In this document: positions 34,541 through 44,168 of the stretch, piece after piece | How the letters are laid out: each line of letters opens with the position of its first letter | Numbering within the stretch: position 1 is the first letter of the stretch | Assembly: GCF_018219155.1 (NCBI RefSeq) | Contig: NZ_CP056123.1 | Location: 2,613,505-2,677,504 of the forward strand | Length of the DNA: 64,000 nt | Origin: Moritella sp. 24 | Lineage (GTDB): Bacteria; Pseudomonadota; Gammaproteobacteria; Enterobacterales; Moritellaceae | Reading direction: 5' to 3' | Made by a program: the position numbers and the translations under genes | The notes under the pieces: model-generated | The model's input: the letters and a program-made list of their open reading frames with translations, nothing else | Told to the model about the DNA's origin: nothing | Database searches by the model: none

Positions 34541-35323
34541 TCACGCGACTTTAAAAGTAAGTAACTGCTGTAAGCGTGCAGGTTCTCGATCTATCTGTTT
34601 CAATGCTTGCTTAAAGTTACGTCTTAAATACCCTTTCAAATGCTTCGTCGCCTCTGCCGTCGGTATTGCTTTTAAACGACAAAACAGAGCGAGAGCAAAG
34701 ATAACATTGTCTTCTGATAAGGTCGCTTGTCGATTAGCTTGCGCATTATAACAGCTGCCACACCCGCCTCTAAAAGTATAAGCAGAGTTAGCCATCATCA
34801 CACCAAACCCCATAAAAATAGCGACAACTTCAGTACTGGCATTGAAATACTCATTGCCACCCGGTGGTAACTTTTGTGATTGAGCAACTAAATGCTGTGC
34901 TAAATGATGAGCATAACTTGACGCTAAATCGCCCGGTTTAGAGGCCTGCTGCGGATTATAAGTCATCGCTAAAGGCTGTGATGCGATTAACGCAGGTAAG
35001 TTACTTTTTGTTGATGAGTCACGTTGAATGGCTGATAAATCAAGTAACGCTGGAGGCTGGTTACTAAAACATTGCGGCGCTTGTAACTGCAGTGGCCAAT
35101 GACCTAGGCCTGCATATTTAACCACATTATTAAAAATAGTGTCAGCCATACCGTGACGGCTATCAACGTTACCGGGGAAATAATCATTTGTCGGCTGAAT
35201 TAATTGAGTACGCTGGAAGAACTCTTGGTGATCAAAATGCATTAGCGCCCAGGAAAATGTATCGAACATCCAATCACAACTTGCATCATCAATCAGGGGG
35301 TTAGTACGGAAAAAATTAAGCAT
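34541..35323 (-). CDS. Conserved-looking protein of unknown function, 260 residues
   Basis: I do not recognise the family. The protein is cytosolic in pattern, with no signal peptide. Features are an aromatic N-terminus (CDWMFDTFSWALMHFDHQEF), a Pro/Gln-rich middle, and a helix followed by a Cys cluster, FMGFGVMMANSAY then FRGGCGSCYNAQ. A basic helical end contains LKGYLRRNFKQALK. The GGCGSC motif could be metal-binding or redox-active. There is no clear Shine-Dalgarno sequence before the ATG. It lies between the CAP-domain gene and the TraB gene on the same strand. Confidence 0.75.
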   Translation of the reverse strand: MLNFFRTNPLIDDASCDWMFDTFSWALMHFDHQEFFQRTQLIQPTNDYFPGNVDSRHGMADTIFNNVVKYAGLGHWPLQLQAPQCFSNQPPALLDLSAIQRDSSTKSNLPALIASQPLAMTYNPQQASKPGDLASSYAHHLAQHLVAQSQKLPPGGNEYFNASTEVVAIFMGFGVMMANSAYTFRGGCGSCYNAQANRQATLSEDNVIFALALFCRLKAIPTAEATKHLKGYLRRNFKQALKQIDREPARLQQLLTFKVA

Positions 35324-35416
35324 TGGTTCACGCTGAAATAAAAATGAGATAGCAACATCATATCCTAACTATTTATCTCCAGCTATAAGCCAATGCCAGT
35401 ATTGATTACTTTATGC

Positions 35417-36286
35417 CTAAAGTTGAGTGACTTTATATCCTTGCGCTTCTAAACGCTGTAGTAACCCATCTTTTCCGACTAAATGTAGCGCACCAACAAG
35501 AATCAATTCTGTCTCTTTATTTTTAAACATCATTTCAATTTGAGGTAACCAATTATTATTACGTGTCACCAATAATGACTGATAAATATCAGGGAAATCT
35601 TCAATCAGAGGCGTAATTGCAAGGTCAACGAGGGCTTGTGCATTACCATCACGCCACGCTACTTTCATTTGCTGCATAAACGCCAGTAACACTTTTATGT
35701 CTTCCAAACTATAACGAATTAATTCGTCTTCTTTACCTTTCCCCATATCTGCAATAAACGCGAGTTGCTGTTCTACTGTTTCTAATTTACCCAGCGGTTT
35801 ACCATCCGTCATCGCCTTACTATTATAATAGTTATCAACGCCGACTCCGGTTAATTTAAGTCGTTGCAACTCAACCATCGTTAACATTAAAGAAACCATA
35901 CTCGGTTTGAAGTTATTTATCATCTGCATACCAATACCCCGTGATTGGCAATACTCGGCCAAACGCTGATATGTTTCAGGGGTTAAATTCTGCGTTAAAT
36001 CTTGCCCTACTGGGTAACTAAGCTGGCTCAGCATTGTTTGCTGAAATTCAGGACTTTCTAACTTCGCCATATCCGTTTCTAATACCAGTGTATTAGCCAA
36101 CTTATATGCGCGATCAAACTCCGGTGGTAGTGGGTAGTCATCTGCGGTCAATACGTGCACAGTCCCACCCAAATACAAATTCGTTTTACCGTTACTGATC
36201 TTCCACACTGATGACGTTGCATTAGCTAAATGACTGACACTGAATAGCAATATTGGAATAAGATACAATAGTTTAAATTTTTTCAT
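35417..36286 (-). CDS. TraB/GumN-family protein
   Basis: A 289-residue protein with a signal peptide (MKKFKLLYLIPILLFSVSHL, cleavage near ANA-T) and a TraB/GumN domain. GGTVHVL holds the GxxH motif near residues 41-44, a second motif LVGALHLVGKDGLL lies near the C-terminus, and an ETDMAKL segment is between them. The family shares a fold with the haem-binding ChaN and the Tiki metalloproteases, but its enzymatic role in bacteria is unsettled. The stop of FetB and the ATG here form TAAATG, so the two are translationally linked. Confidence 0.88.
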   Translation of the reverse strand: MKKFKLLYLIPILLFSVSHLANATSSVWKISNGKTNLYLGGTVHVLTADDYPLPPEFDRAYKLANTLVLETDMAKLESPEFQQTMLSQLSYPVGQDLTQNLTPETYQRLAEYCQSRGIGMQMINNFKPSMVSLMLTMVELQRLKLTGVGVDNYYNSKAMTDGKPLGKLETVEQQLAFIADMGKGKEDELIRYSLEDIKVLLAFMQQMKVAWRDGNAQALVDLAITPLIEDFPDIYQSLLVTRNNNWLPQIEMMFKNKETELILVGALHLVGKDGLLQRLEAQGYKVTQL

Positions 36287-37018
36287 TTAAGCCTCTACTT
36301 TAATTTTAGCAGTCAACATCAGGGGTTTTATCAATGATAAAAACAGTGCCGCGGATATTACTGATGAACCAAACAACATGCACATGATCATAATTTGATA
36401 ACGCACAGCAATAAACGGCGATACACCGGATAAAATTTGTCCCGTCATCATGCCCGGTAACGACACTAGACCGACTGCAAACAAAGCATTAGTGATAGGA
36501 ATTAGTGATGCTTTTAACGCGATTTTACGTGCAACAATATAACTGTCTCCACGTGACATTTCAGCATTTAAGCGTTCCGCCGACAAACTCACACTGTTCA
36601 TCGCATTCGCAAATGCCATACCTGCTAATGGCACCATATACTGCGGGTTGTACCAAGGATCTAACCCAAGCACACCAGCACTCATCACAAGTAAGGTAAA
36701 ACCACCACCTAAAGTCACAGACAACAAGGCATATTTATACATTTTCCAGCGTTGCTCTGGTATTGCTCCCAATGCGATCCAACTAGAAGCAACAACCATA
36801 ACAATCAAAACCCCAACCACAATACCGGCACTGTGAGATTCAAAAATATAAGAAAGAAAATAACCAATTAACAAGAGCTGGATTAACATTCTCGACAACG
36901 CATACAAACCATTTTTAATCGGTAATCGCCATTGAACTAAGATGCCCAATGCTACTAACACAGGAATGAATGCAAACGCTAAGTGAGTAAATGAGATCAC
37001 CTGAACAGAACTGCTCAT
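36287..37018 (-). CDS. fetB: UPF0014 ABC permease, FetB-like metal exporter
   Basis: A 243-residue membrane protein of the FetB/YbbM family, which in E. coli exports iron together with the ATPase FetA. Hydrophobic segments and the signature GMAFANAMNSVSLSAERL and MSRGDSYIVARKIALKASL are family hallmarks. AAGGGGG precedes the ATG within the upstream gene end. It is sandwiched between a Crp/Fnr regulator (stop three bases upstream) and the TraB gene. No FetA ATPase gene is near, so it must use an ATPase encoded elsewhere. Confidence 0.88.
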   Translation of the reverse strand: MSSSVQVISFTHLAFAFIPVLVALGILVQWRLPIKNGLYALSRMLIQLLLIGYFLSYIFESHSAGIVVGVLIVMVVASSWIALGAIPEQRWKMYKYALLSVTLGGGFTLLVMSAGVLGLDPWYNPQYMVPLAGMAFANAMNSVSLSAERLNAEMSRGDSYIVARKIALKASLIPITNALFAVGLVSLPGMMTGQILSGVSPFIAVRYQIMIMCMLFGSSVISAALFLSLIKPLMLTAKIKVEA

Positions 37019-37020
37019 GG

Positions 37021-37734
37021 CTAGCCCCCTTTTACTGGCTGCATAGGAATATCAGACGCGGCATATAACGCGTCAATATTGGTAATACGAATATGCCCTC
37101 TTTTCTCTTCAATTAGACCTTCTTTGGTCATTTTTTTAAGTAAGCGTGAGAAGGTTTCAGGTTGAATCGACAATAATGAGGCAAGCGTCCGTTTTGGGAT
37201 ATCCAATTCAATAATGCCTTCATTACCATTCTTATCTTGTATGTTTTGTAGTAGAAATAACAATAAACGGTTTTTCGCATTTTCGACCGATAGCATTTCG
37301 ATTTCATACAAGTCATGGTGCAAACGAATACTCATATTAGCCATAATTGCGATACCCGCCTCAGGATTACTTTTGAGTATTTTTAGGTAGGTATTATTAT
37401 CAAATGCGATTAACTCGCTTTCAGATACGGCTTGCGCAGCAACGGGATAGAAAGGTTTGTTATTAAACATCAGCGCTTCGGCAAACGTATTACCTTGGCG
37501 CATCACTTCAACAACTTTTTCCTGTCCGCTTGGGCTTGTACGGTAAAGTTTCAGATGACCTCTAAGCACTAAATAGAAACAGCCTGCTTTATCCCCTTGA
37601 TGGAAAACATTTTCTAACGGTTCCACTTTAAAGGTTTTTGCAGAACTAATTAGCAACTTCAACTCTTCATCCGTTAGCGCTGAAAATAAGTGATGGGTTG
37701 ATACAGTGTCGATAATATGACTGTCAGAAATCAT
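37021..37734 (-). CDS. Crp/Fnr-family regulator
   Basis: A 237-residue Crp/Fnr protein. The cyclic-nucleotide-binding-like sensor fold covers residues about 15-130 (GDKAGCFYLVLRGHLKLYR and so on), and the winged helix covers about 165-220 (LASLLSIQPETFSRLLKKM). There is no N-terminal four-Cys cluster, so it is not an Fnr-type iron-sulphur sensor. It resembles the DNR/NnrR group that responds to nitric oxide, a resemblance only. Being first in an operon with FetB and TraB suggests metal or nitrosative stress control of those genes. Confidence 0.9.
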   Translation of the reverse strand: MISDSHIIDTVSTHHLFSALTDEELKLLISSAKTFKVEPLENVFHQGDKAGCFYLVLRGHLKLYRTSPSGQEKVVEVMRQGNTFAEALMFNNKPFYPVAAQAVSESELIAFDNNTYLKILKSNPEAGIAIMANMSIRLHHDLYEIEMLSVENAKNRLLLFLLQNIQDKNGNEGIIELDIPKRTLASLLSIQPETFSRLLKKMTKEGLIEEKRGHIRITNIDALYAASDIPMQPVKGG

Positions 37735-37979
37735 GAGAATTAGCCTTTAAATACAGTGGTAATGAGTATATCGAGTCGATTACATTAAACTGATGATAGA
37801 AAACAATATAATGCCATGCTTTTCAGTTTTAACAAACGATCTAACCGACTCTATTTATCACGTTATTTGATCTAAACGAACTGTTACTCAAATGGTAGTA
37901 AGTTTATATAACTTTAAATATCAATAATAATCTTATTGTGCTACCTTCCAGCGGTTTGTTTAAAAATGGAGATAAAATA

Positions 37980-39233
37980 ATGCAAATTTTACTCGGTCTG
38001 CAAATGCTTTTCGTCGCATTTGGTGCCCTTGTACTGGTTCCACTACTCACGGGTTTGGATCCAAATGTCGCACTTTTCGGTGCAGGCATCGGTACTCTTG
38101 TTTTTCAAGTTGTAACTAAACGCTCTGTCCCTGTCTTTCTTGCCTCTTCTTTTGCTTTTATTGCACCGATCATGTTCGGCGTACAAACGTGGGGCATCGC
38201 CAGCACAATGGGCGGATTAATGGCGGCAGGCCTAACCTATGTTTTATTATCTGCGGTGATCAAAGTACGTGGTGTCGGCATTATTCATAAGTTACTGCCA
38301 CCTGTAGTGGTTGGCCCTGTGATCATGGTGATTGGTTTAGGTTTATCACCTGTCGCCGTTAACATGGCAATGGGTAAAACCGGCGATGGTGCTGTGCAGC
38401 TGATTGATAATGAGATTGCGATTATTATTGCTGCTATTTCATTATTCACCACAATTGCAGTGAGTGTATTTGGTAAAGGTTTACTAAAATTAATTCCAAT
38501 TATGGCTGGTATTTTAGCGGGTTATGCCGCGAGTCTTGCCTATGGCATTATCGATTTCACACCTGTTGCACAAGCAAGTTGGTTAGCACTACCAAACTTC
38601 ACCTTTCCTGAATTTAATATCAATGCCATTTTATTCATGATCCCGGTTGCACTTGCCCCTGCAATTGAACATGTGGGTGACATTTTAGCTATCTCAAATG
38701 CGACGGGTAAAGATTACCTGAAAAAGCCAGGCCTACACCGTACACTCGCGGGAGACGGACTAGCAACAATGGCAGCGTCTATGTTTGGCGCGCCGCCTAA
38801 TACGACATACAGTGAAGTGACTGGTGCGGTGATGTTAACAAAAGCATTTAACCCTATCATCATGACATGGGCAGCCGTGATAGCGATCGTACTTGCCTTC
38901 GTTGGTAAGCTGGGTGCGTTATTACAAACATTCCCAGTGCCTGTAATGGGCGGTATTATGATCCTATTATTCGGTACCATTGCAACCGTTGGTCTAAATA
39001 CCTTAATCACTCACCGTGTTGATCTACACAAATCACGTAACTTGATTATTGTTGCAGTAACATTAGTATTTGGTATTGGTGGTATGGCATTTGGTATTGG
39101 CGACTTTAGCCTTCAAGGTGTCAGTTTATGCGGTATCGTAGCGATTATCTTAAACTTAGTATTGCCTAACGATTTAGGTGATAACCATGTTGTTGATAAC
39201 GTTGAAATAGACACTGATATAAGCACTAAATAA
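37980..39233 (+). CDS. uraA: Uracil/xanthine permease, UraA-like (NCS2)
   Basis: A 417-residue nucleobase transporter with about 14 membrane helices. LAPAIEHVGDILAISNATG holds the key Glu and His of the family, and GAPPNTTYSEVTGAV is the second signature. It imports uracil, driven by protons. GGAG at 37968-37971 sits eight bases before the ATG at 37980; the frame also opens at an upstream GTG (37938) without support. It is divergent from the Crp/Fnr operon across 245 bp, with a terminator after the stop. Confidence 0.93.
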   Translation: MQILLGLQMLFVAFGALVLVPLLTGLDPNVALFGAGIGTLVFQVVTKRSVPVFLASSFAFIAPIMFGVQTWGIASTMGGLMAAGLTYVLLSAVIKVRGVGIIHKLLPPVVVGPVIMVIGLGLSPVAVNMAMGKTGDGAVQLIDNEIAIIIAAISLFTTIAVSVFGKGLLKLIPIMAGILAGYAASLAYGIIDFTPVAQASWLALPNFTFPEFNINAILFMIPVALAPAIEHVGDILAISNATGKDYLKKPGLHRTLAGDGLATMAASMFGAPPNTTYSEVTGAVMLTKAFNPIIMTWAAVIAIVLAFVGKLGALLQTFPVPVMGGIMILLFGTIATVGLNTLITHRVDLHKSRNLIIVAVTLVFGIGGMAFGIGDFSLQGVSLCGIVAIILNLVLPNDLGDNHVVDNVEIDTDISTK

Positions 39234-39285
39234 TGACTTAATATTGTTTGCGGTGAGTTAAATAGCCAGTGAACATCTGAACGAC

Positions 39286-39330
39286 AAAGAGGTGATAACT
39301 GATATACATCGGTTATCACCTCTTTTTTAT
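39286..39330. terminator. Strong bidirectional terminator between uraA and an acetyltransferase gene
   Basis: AAAGAGGTGATAAC at 39286-39299 pairs perfectly with GTTATCACCTCTTT at 39312-39325, and T residues follow, between convergent genes. Confidence 0.9.
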
Positions 39331-39893
39331 TAGGCTTGTAATGGTTTAGATGTGTCGTAAACCAATTCGTAATAATGATTATTGTTATATTCAAATTCTT
39401 GAATGACAGTCAATCCTAACTTTTTAGTATGTGCCGCATAAGACCTTGGATTAATCTTATTAATGAACGTCACTAGAATAGGATAGCGTTTTGCCATGCG
39501 TTTTCTCGCAAAATCAAACATCGTTTCTAATGCGCCCGTACCACGTATGCTTTTATCAATACAAACAGGTCCATACTGATACGAATTATCAGCAGATAAT
39601 TGCTGACCTAAATATTCTAAATTTGGTAGGTCTTTGATCATATGAGCAAACATAGGCCAGTTAGACCAAAATGACCAAGATGCAGCCATCACATAAGCAA
39701 CAACCTTATCGTCCTTACGCGCGATAAATAAGCCACTCTCTTCTGTAATTAAGCGTGTTAATTCTTCTTTTGTAAAAGGTGTTGTCACAAAGCCATCAGC
39801 TTTATCTTCAGCTGCAATAGAATCAACCTGGTATTTGTAATGAAGCGTGAGCGTATCATCAATATCGCTTAATTCAGCCACTTTTAACTGCAT
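39330..39893 (-). CDS. GNAT-family N-acetyltransferase
   Basis: A 187-residue GNAT-type acetyltransferase. It has FIARKDDKVVAYVMA and a YQYGPVCIDKSIRGTGALETMF segment, in which R-G-T-G is the pyrophosphate loop. The C-terminal INKINPRSYAAHTKKLGLTV fits the family's last helix and strand. GGACGAG precedes the ATG. The acceptor substrate is unknown. It stands alone between the uraA terminator and the GFA-family gene. Confidence 0.82.
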   Translation of the reverse strand: MQLKVAELSDIDDTLTLHYKYQVDSIAAEDKADGFVTTPFTKEELTRLITEESGLFIARKDDKVVAYVMAASWSFWSNWPMFAHMIKDLPNLEYLGQQLSADNSYQYGPVCIDKSIRGTGALETMFDFARKRMAKRYPILVTFINKINPRSYAAHTKKLGLTVIQEFEYNNNHYYELVYDTSKPLQA

Positions 39894-40010
39894 GTGTCAC
39901 TCGTCCTTTTAAATCATATCCAATTGTTTCAACGAATATAACATTATCCGATTAAAATAATCTAGTGAGTATAATGCAATCTAGTCAGTACAAATAAACA
40001 CAGTTCATCA

Positions 40011-40427
40011 TTACTTTGGAAACCCTGCAAACGTTGGTGCATCTAATGCGACGTCATACCAAGGCGCGCGTTCATGCCAAAAAATATTGTCTTGAGGGGT
40101 AACATTTAGCACCGTATTATCATCCAAATCTAACGCCCCTGCAGGTACAATTAACGTTCTGCCTTTATTGACTAAATAAGGGAGACCAGTGCCACACTCT
40201 GTACAAAAAACGCGTGAAAATTGTCGTTCCGGGTAATCAAAACGCTTGGTTTTATCTACACCACCTAGCCACGAAATGTTACCTGCTTGACAGAATAAAT
40301 TAGACGCATGCGCAGAGCCTGTCATTTTTTGGCACTGTAAACAATGACAAAGGTGAAACTGATTAAAATCATTCGTTACTTCAAATGTAACCATGCCACA
40401 TAAGCAACTACCTGCTATTTTAGTCAT
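40011..40427 (-). CDS. GFA (CENP-V) family zinc protein
   Basis: A 138-residue protein of the GFA/CENP-V fold. The zinc-site Cys are visible in GSCLCGMVTFEV, LCHCLQCQKMTGSAH and VFCTECGTGLPY. Family members were named for glutathione-dependent formaldehyde activation, but most have unknown substrates. The ATG at 40427 has AAGGA eight bases upstream; an adjacent TTG at 40430 is less likely. It is followed (in its own direction) by the acetyltransferase gene, and upstream by dodecin, which is on the same strand. Confidence 0.88.
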   Translation of the reverse strand: MTKIAGSCLCGMVTFEVTNDFNQFHLCHCLQCQKMTGSAHASNLFCQAGNISWLGGVDKTKRFDYPERQFSRVFCTECGTGLPYLVNKGRTLIVPAGALDLDDNTVLNVTPQDNIFWHERAPWYDVALDAPTFAGFPK

Positions 40428-40463
40428 CAAAAATATCCTTATAAAATGCGTTATTTAATACGG

Positions 40464-40679
40464 TTAACTATCACCAATACGAAAGCCAATTTTAAGCGTC
40501 ACTTGAAAATGCCCAACCGCCCCATCAACAATATGTCCACGGGTTTCAACTACTTCAAACCAATCCATATTCCTGACTGTTTTATGACACTCTGTAAGTG
40601 CATTCTGGATTGCCTCTTCAATACTTGTTTTAGACGAACCAACCATTTCAATTTTTTTATAGGTATGGTGATTTGACAT
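40464..40679 (-). CDS. Dodecin-family flavin-binding protein
   Basis: A 71-residue dodecin. The signature pattern is EMVGSSKTSIEEAIQNAL, followed by NMDWFEVVETRGHIVDG with the flavin-stacking Trp, and GHFQVTLKIGFRI. Dodecins form dodecamers that store FMN or riboflavin and keep reactive flavin away from light. GGAG lies before the ATG. The length fits the family exactly. No neighbour is clearly linked, although a UPF0397-type ECF transporter, sometimes annotated for riboflavin, lies elsewhere in the window. Confidence 0.93.
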   Translation of the reverse strand: MSNHHTYKKIEMVGSSKTSIEEAIQNALTECHKTVRNMDWFEVVETRGHIVDGAVGHFQVTLKIGFRIGDS

Positions 40680-40828
40680 AACTCACTCCAATAAACCACA
40701 AAACAACGTATGTGTAAATATAGCTTGGTATTTACGGTACATATAGGCATTATTAAATTTAGAGTTATTGCTAACTTTGCTAAATGAAAAATACAGCATA
40801 ACTATTATGATTATAACAAGGAGGTTAT

Positions 40829-41557
40829 ATGTTCAAATCATTAAAAAAATTCTTAACAAAAGCTGTTTATGCGCCGATTATTATTGCGCAAGGACGCTAT
40901 GTAAAAAAAGTAACACCAAAACTTCCCGAAGCAGCTGGTGACCGTTCTGGTATTGTAGGGGAAGGACAAAAAATAAGATTACTCATTATCGGTGATTCTG
41001 CTGCAGCTGGTGTTGGTGTTGACCATCAAGCACAGGCATTAACCGGTAATTTAGTGTCTGTATTAGCGCGTAATAATCAAGTTGAATGGCAATTATTGGC
41101 TAAATCTGGGTATACCACATCAGACAGCCTACAAATGATATCAAAACAACCACAACAAAAATTCGACATTATCGTCACGTCATTAGGCGTTAATGATGTC
41201 ACCGGAACCCTACCCGCGTCTTCTTGGATAGAGCAACAACAAGCGTTAATCACATTATTACGTCAACAGTTTAATTGCCAACAAATTTTGATTACTCAAG
41301 TGCCACCCATGGGCCAGTTTCCAGCGTTACCACAACCATTACGTCGTTATTTAGGCGCTAGAGCAACGCAGTTTAATCGAAAACTAACAACGCTTATTGA
41401 AAGCCAAAGTGACTGTCAACTGATTGATTTCAACTCTGAGTTAAACAATGAGGACATGGCGAGAGATGGATTTCACCCTGGACCAATTATTTACCAGCAC
41501 TGGGCTGAAATTGTTGCAGAGAAAATTAAATCTACAGCGCATGTAGCAGATAATTAG
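40829..41557 (+). CDS. SGNH hydrolase, TesA-like
   Basis: A 242-residue SGNH hydrolase with a hydrophobic N-terminus but no clear signal peptidase site. The nucleophile Ser is in IIGDSAAAG at residue 57. Block III reads GVND at 120-123, and the C-terminal motif DGFHPG gives the Asp-His pair near 217-220. It may be an esterase or lysophospholipase. AAGGAGG lies four bases before the ATG, an optimal ribosome site that implies high expression. The Lys-rich N-terminal segment (KSLKKFLTKAV) suggests membrane association. Confidence 0.88.
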   Translation: MFKSLKKFLTKAVYAPIIIAQGRYVKKVTPKLPEAAGDRSGIVGEGQKIRLLIIGDSAAAGVGVDHQAQALTGNLVSVLARNNQVEWQLLAKSGYTTSDSLQMISKQPQQKFDIIVTSLGVNDVTGTLPASSWIEQQQALITLLRQQFNCQQILITQVPPMGQFPALPQPLRRYLGARATQFNRKLTTLIESQSDCQLIDFNSELNNEDMARDGFHPGPIIYQHWAEIVAEKIKSTAHVADN

Positions 41558-41796
41558 ACGAATCCAAACCGTTTACGCCTCATTATATAAAATACTTTAA
41601 AACATTGTGAGCGAGTACTTAGATTGAACGCAAAATGTGGGCTTAGACTTCCTCTTTCTGCAATCAAGGATTTAAACTAAGAATAACGCAAATAGATTTA
41701 GCTAAGGTTGCTGGCACATCTTAGCTTTCAGTGTTGCATGTGATTTCAAATTACCTTTATTCGCTTTCGAACAGTGCCAACTATATGGATGTTGCA

Positions 41797-44103
41797 ATGT
41801 TACTCAAGAACAAAATCGCATTATCATTTATCGGATTAATTTTATTTTTCTGGCTAACGACAACGGGCATCATGTTTTATAGCATGCAGAAACAATTTGA
41901 GACAAAAACCGGATTACACTTACAACATAATGTTGAAAACGCAGCAAAAAAAGTTGATAACTTTATGCTTAAAACGCAACTTTACTTTGAGCTACTGAGT
42001 AAGAGCCCCCTACTTGCACTTGCAGATTATGTTGAAATAACCAATTATTTTGAAGACGTCATTGATACTTTCCCGCATTACAAATCTATCTATTACGTAG
42101 ACGTACAAGGCAAAATTATCGCGGCCTCAGAAAGCCATACCATTAATGATAATATATTTTCCTATGCCAATAATATACAAAGTAAATTTACTAAAGCACT
42201 CGCAGACCCTTCCCATGCCTACATTTCACCTTTAACTCATTTAGGGGGGGGATCTAATAACACTTTTCAACAACGGCATTTTGATTTTAAGCTGATTAGC
42301 GCAGTGTTCGAACCGCGCACATCAGAAATCATCGGCGTATTAATCAGTGAAGTCAATGTCACCGAGTTATTTGATATTGTGGCCGATATAGACCAGCAAA
42401 CGATTGGTGATGAATATGCCTATTTAGTTGATGATCCCGGCAACATATTAATTACTACCGATCCGGGTGCTGAATTATTAAGTCCACATAAAGACTTAGG
42501 TATTGAATCTCTACAAGCGAAATTAGAAGGTGATATGGATGGCTACGCTATTTATATGAACGCCGATAATCGTAAAGTAATATCAGGTTATGCTGATCTC
42601 GGCGAGTATGGTGCAGAGATGACTGGTGATTGGTCTTTATTAGCAACAGCGCCTTATGACACTATCATGGCGCCATTATTTGACCTCTTTTATAAACTAC
42701 TCGTGCTCGTATCTTTATGCATCCCTCTCATTGCATGGATAAGTTATGTAATAGCAAAAAATATTACAGGCCCACTGACTAACTTAACCAAACTCACGAA
42801 CGATATTGGTCAAGGTGATTTTATTGATAATTTACCTATCGATCGGAATTGTGAAGTTGGCACGTTAGGTAATGCACTGCTTAATATGAGCCAGTCTTTA
42901 GAACATAAAACTCTTGAATTACAAGATGCCGTCGATCATGCGCGCCGCAGTGAAAAGTCTAAAACCCGCTTTCTCGCTAATATGAGCCATGAAATCAGAA
43001 CCCCAATGAATGGCGTATTAGGCATGGGGCAAATCTTAACAAAAACACAATTAACTGAAGAACAGCGTACCCACCTTAAAACCATTATGGATTCAGGTAA
43101 TCACATGATGGCATTGCTTAATGACATTCTAGACTTTTCAAAAATCGAAGAAGGCCAGTTAGATTTAGACGAAGCAAACTTTAACCTCTCCGATATTGCA
43201 GGCTCCTTAGCAAGTACCTACTACACCCTCGGTATAGAAAAAGGGATCACATTTAAAGTAATAAACAACTTAGAGGAAGACAGTTGGTTCTTAGGTGATA
43301 AAGCAAGAATCAGACAAGTCTTATTTAACCTCGTCAACAATGCCCTTAAGTTCACTAAACACGGTGGCGTTACTGTATCTTTCAATAAGATAAATATCGA
43401 AGACGATATCCATACGTTATCAATTGCAGTGAGTGACTCCGGTATTGGTATTGATAGCACACGCGTATCCGCGATTTTTGATCCATTTACGCAAGAAGAA
43501 TCATCAACAACTCGGCAGTTTGGCGGGACCGGTTTAGGGTTATCTATTGTTAAACAGTTACTCGACTTGATGAATGGACATATTCAACTCGAAAGTATTA
43601 AAGGTCAAGGTTCTACCTTTACTGTCACTATTCCCTTGAAGCAAGGCGAATCGATAGACACCATCATACCAGTGAACCATGACATTACCGATTTTGCCGG
43701 TTTACATGTGCTTATTGCCGAGGATAATAAAGTGAATCAACTGGTCTTATCTTCGTTTTTAAAAATGAGAAAGATAAGCAGTGATGTCGTGGAAAATGGT
43801 GCTGAGGCAATTGAGCAGATACAGAAAAAAGATTACGATTTAATACTGATGGATAATCACATGCCTGTAATGAATGGCACAGATGCAATAAAAGCCATTC
43901 GTGCATTGCCACTTAATGTTTCAAATTTACCTATATTTGCCTGTACTGCTGATGCGTACGAAGATACCCGTATTAGCATGCTAAAAGCAGGAGCTGATTA
44001 TGTGCTAACAAAACCATTAAAAGAAGATACGCTATTAACTGCGCTCGCACTCCTAGAAAAAAAGCATGCCTTGACGGCCTTACCTGCGAATAAGCACGCT
44101 TAA
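41797..44103 (+). CDS. Hybrid sensor histidine kinase with receiver domain
   Basis: About 768 residues. It has an N-terminal membrane helix, a periplasmic Cache-like sensor with a second membrane helix near residue 300, a HAMP segment ([13 protein letters not shown]), a HisKA domain with the phospho-acceptor His at about residue 398 ([12 protein letters not shown]) and an HATPase domain ([14 protein letters not shown]). A C-terminal receiver carries its Asp at about 686 ([13 protein letters not shown]). The best start is the ATG at 41797 or 41785, since the longer frame back to 41731 has no ribosome site. The partner regulator is not adjacent. The following gene pair encodes an unknown protein and a GGDEF protein. 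Confidence 0.9.
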   Translation: MLLKNKIALSFIGLILFFWLTTTGIMFYSMQKQFETKTGLHLQHNVENAAKKVDNFMLKTQLYFELLSKSPLLALADYVEITNYFEDVIDTFPHYKSIYYVDVQGKIIAASESHTINDNIFSYANNIQSKFTKALADPSHAYISPLTHLGGGSNNTFQQRHFDFKLISAVFEPRTSEIIGVLISEVNVTELFDIVADIDQQTIGDEYAYLVDDPGNILITTDPGAELLSPHKDLGIESLQAKLEGDMDGYAIYMNADNRKVISGYADLGEYGAEMTGDWSLLATAPYDTIMAPLFDLFYKLLVLVSLCIPLIAWISYVIAKNITGPLTNLTKLTNDIGQGDFIDNLPIDRNCEVGTLGNALLNMSQSLEHKTLELQDAVDHARRSEKSKTRFLANMSHEIRTPMNGVLGMGQILTKTQLTEEQRTHLKTIMDSGNHMMALLNDILDFSKIEEGQLDLDEANFNLSDIAGSLASTYYTLGIEKGITFKVINNLEEDSWFLGDKARIRQVLFNLVNNALKFTKHGGVTVSFNKINIEDDIHTLSIAVSDSGIGIDSTRVSAIFDPFTQEESSTTRQFGGTGLGLSIVKQLLDLMNGHIQLESIKGQGSTFTVTIPLKQGESIDTIIPVNHDITDFAGLHVLIAEDNKVNQLVLSSFLKMRKISSDVVENGAEAIEQIQKKDYDLILMDNHMPVMNGTDAIKAIRALPLNVSNLPIFACTADAYEDTRISMLKAGADYVLTKPLKEDTLLTALALLEKKHALTALPANKHA

Positions 44104-44111
44104 CCTTCATC

Positions 44112-44168
44112 AGTTATTACCCATTCATCAATGCTACCCTAACGCTAATTGATGAATAGGTAATAACT
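44112..44168. repeat. Long inverted repeat, two 21-base arms
   Basis: Arms at 44112-44132 and 44148-44168 are reverse complements except for one position (C against T in the corresponding orientation), with a 15-base loop. The start of the arm is AGTTATTACCCATTC. No T run follows, so it is unlike a usual terminator, although it lies 8 bp after the kinase stop. Confidence 0.85.
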
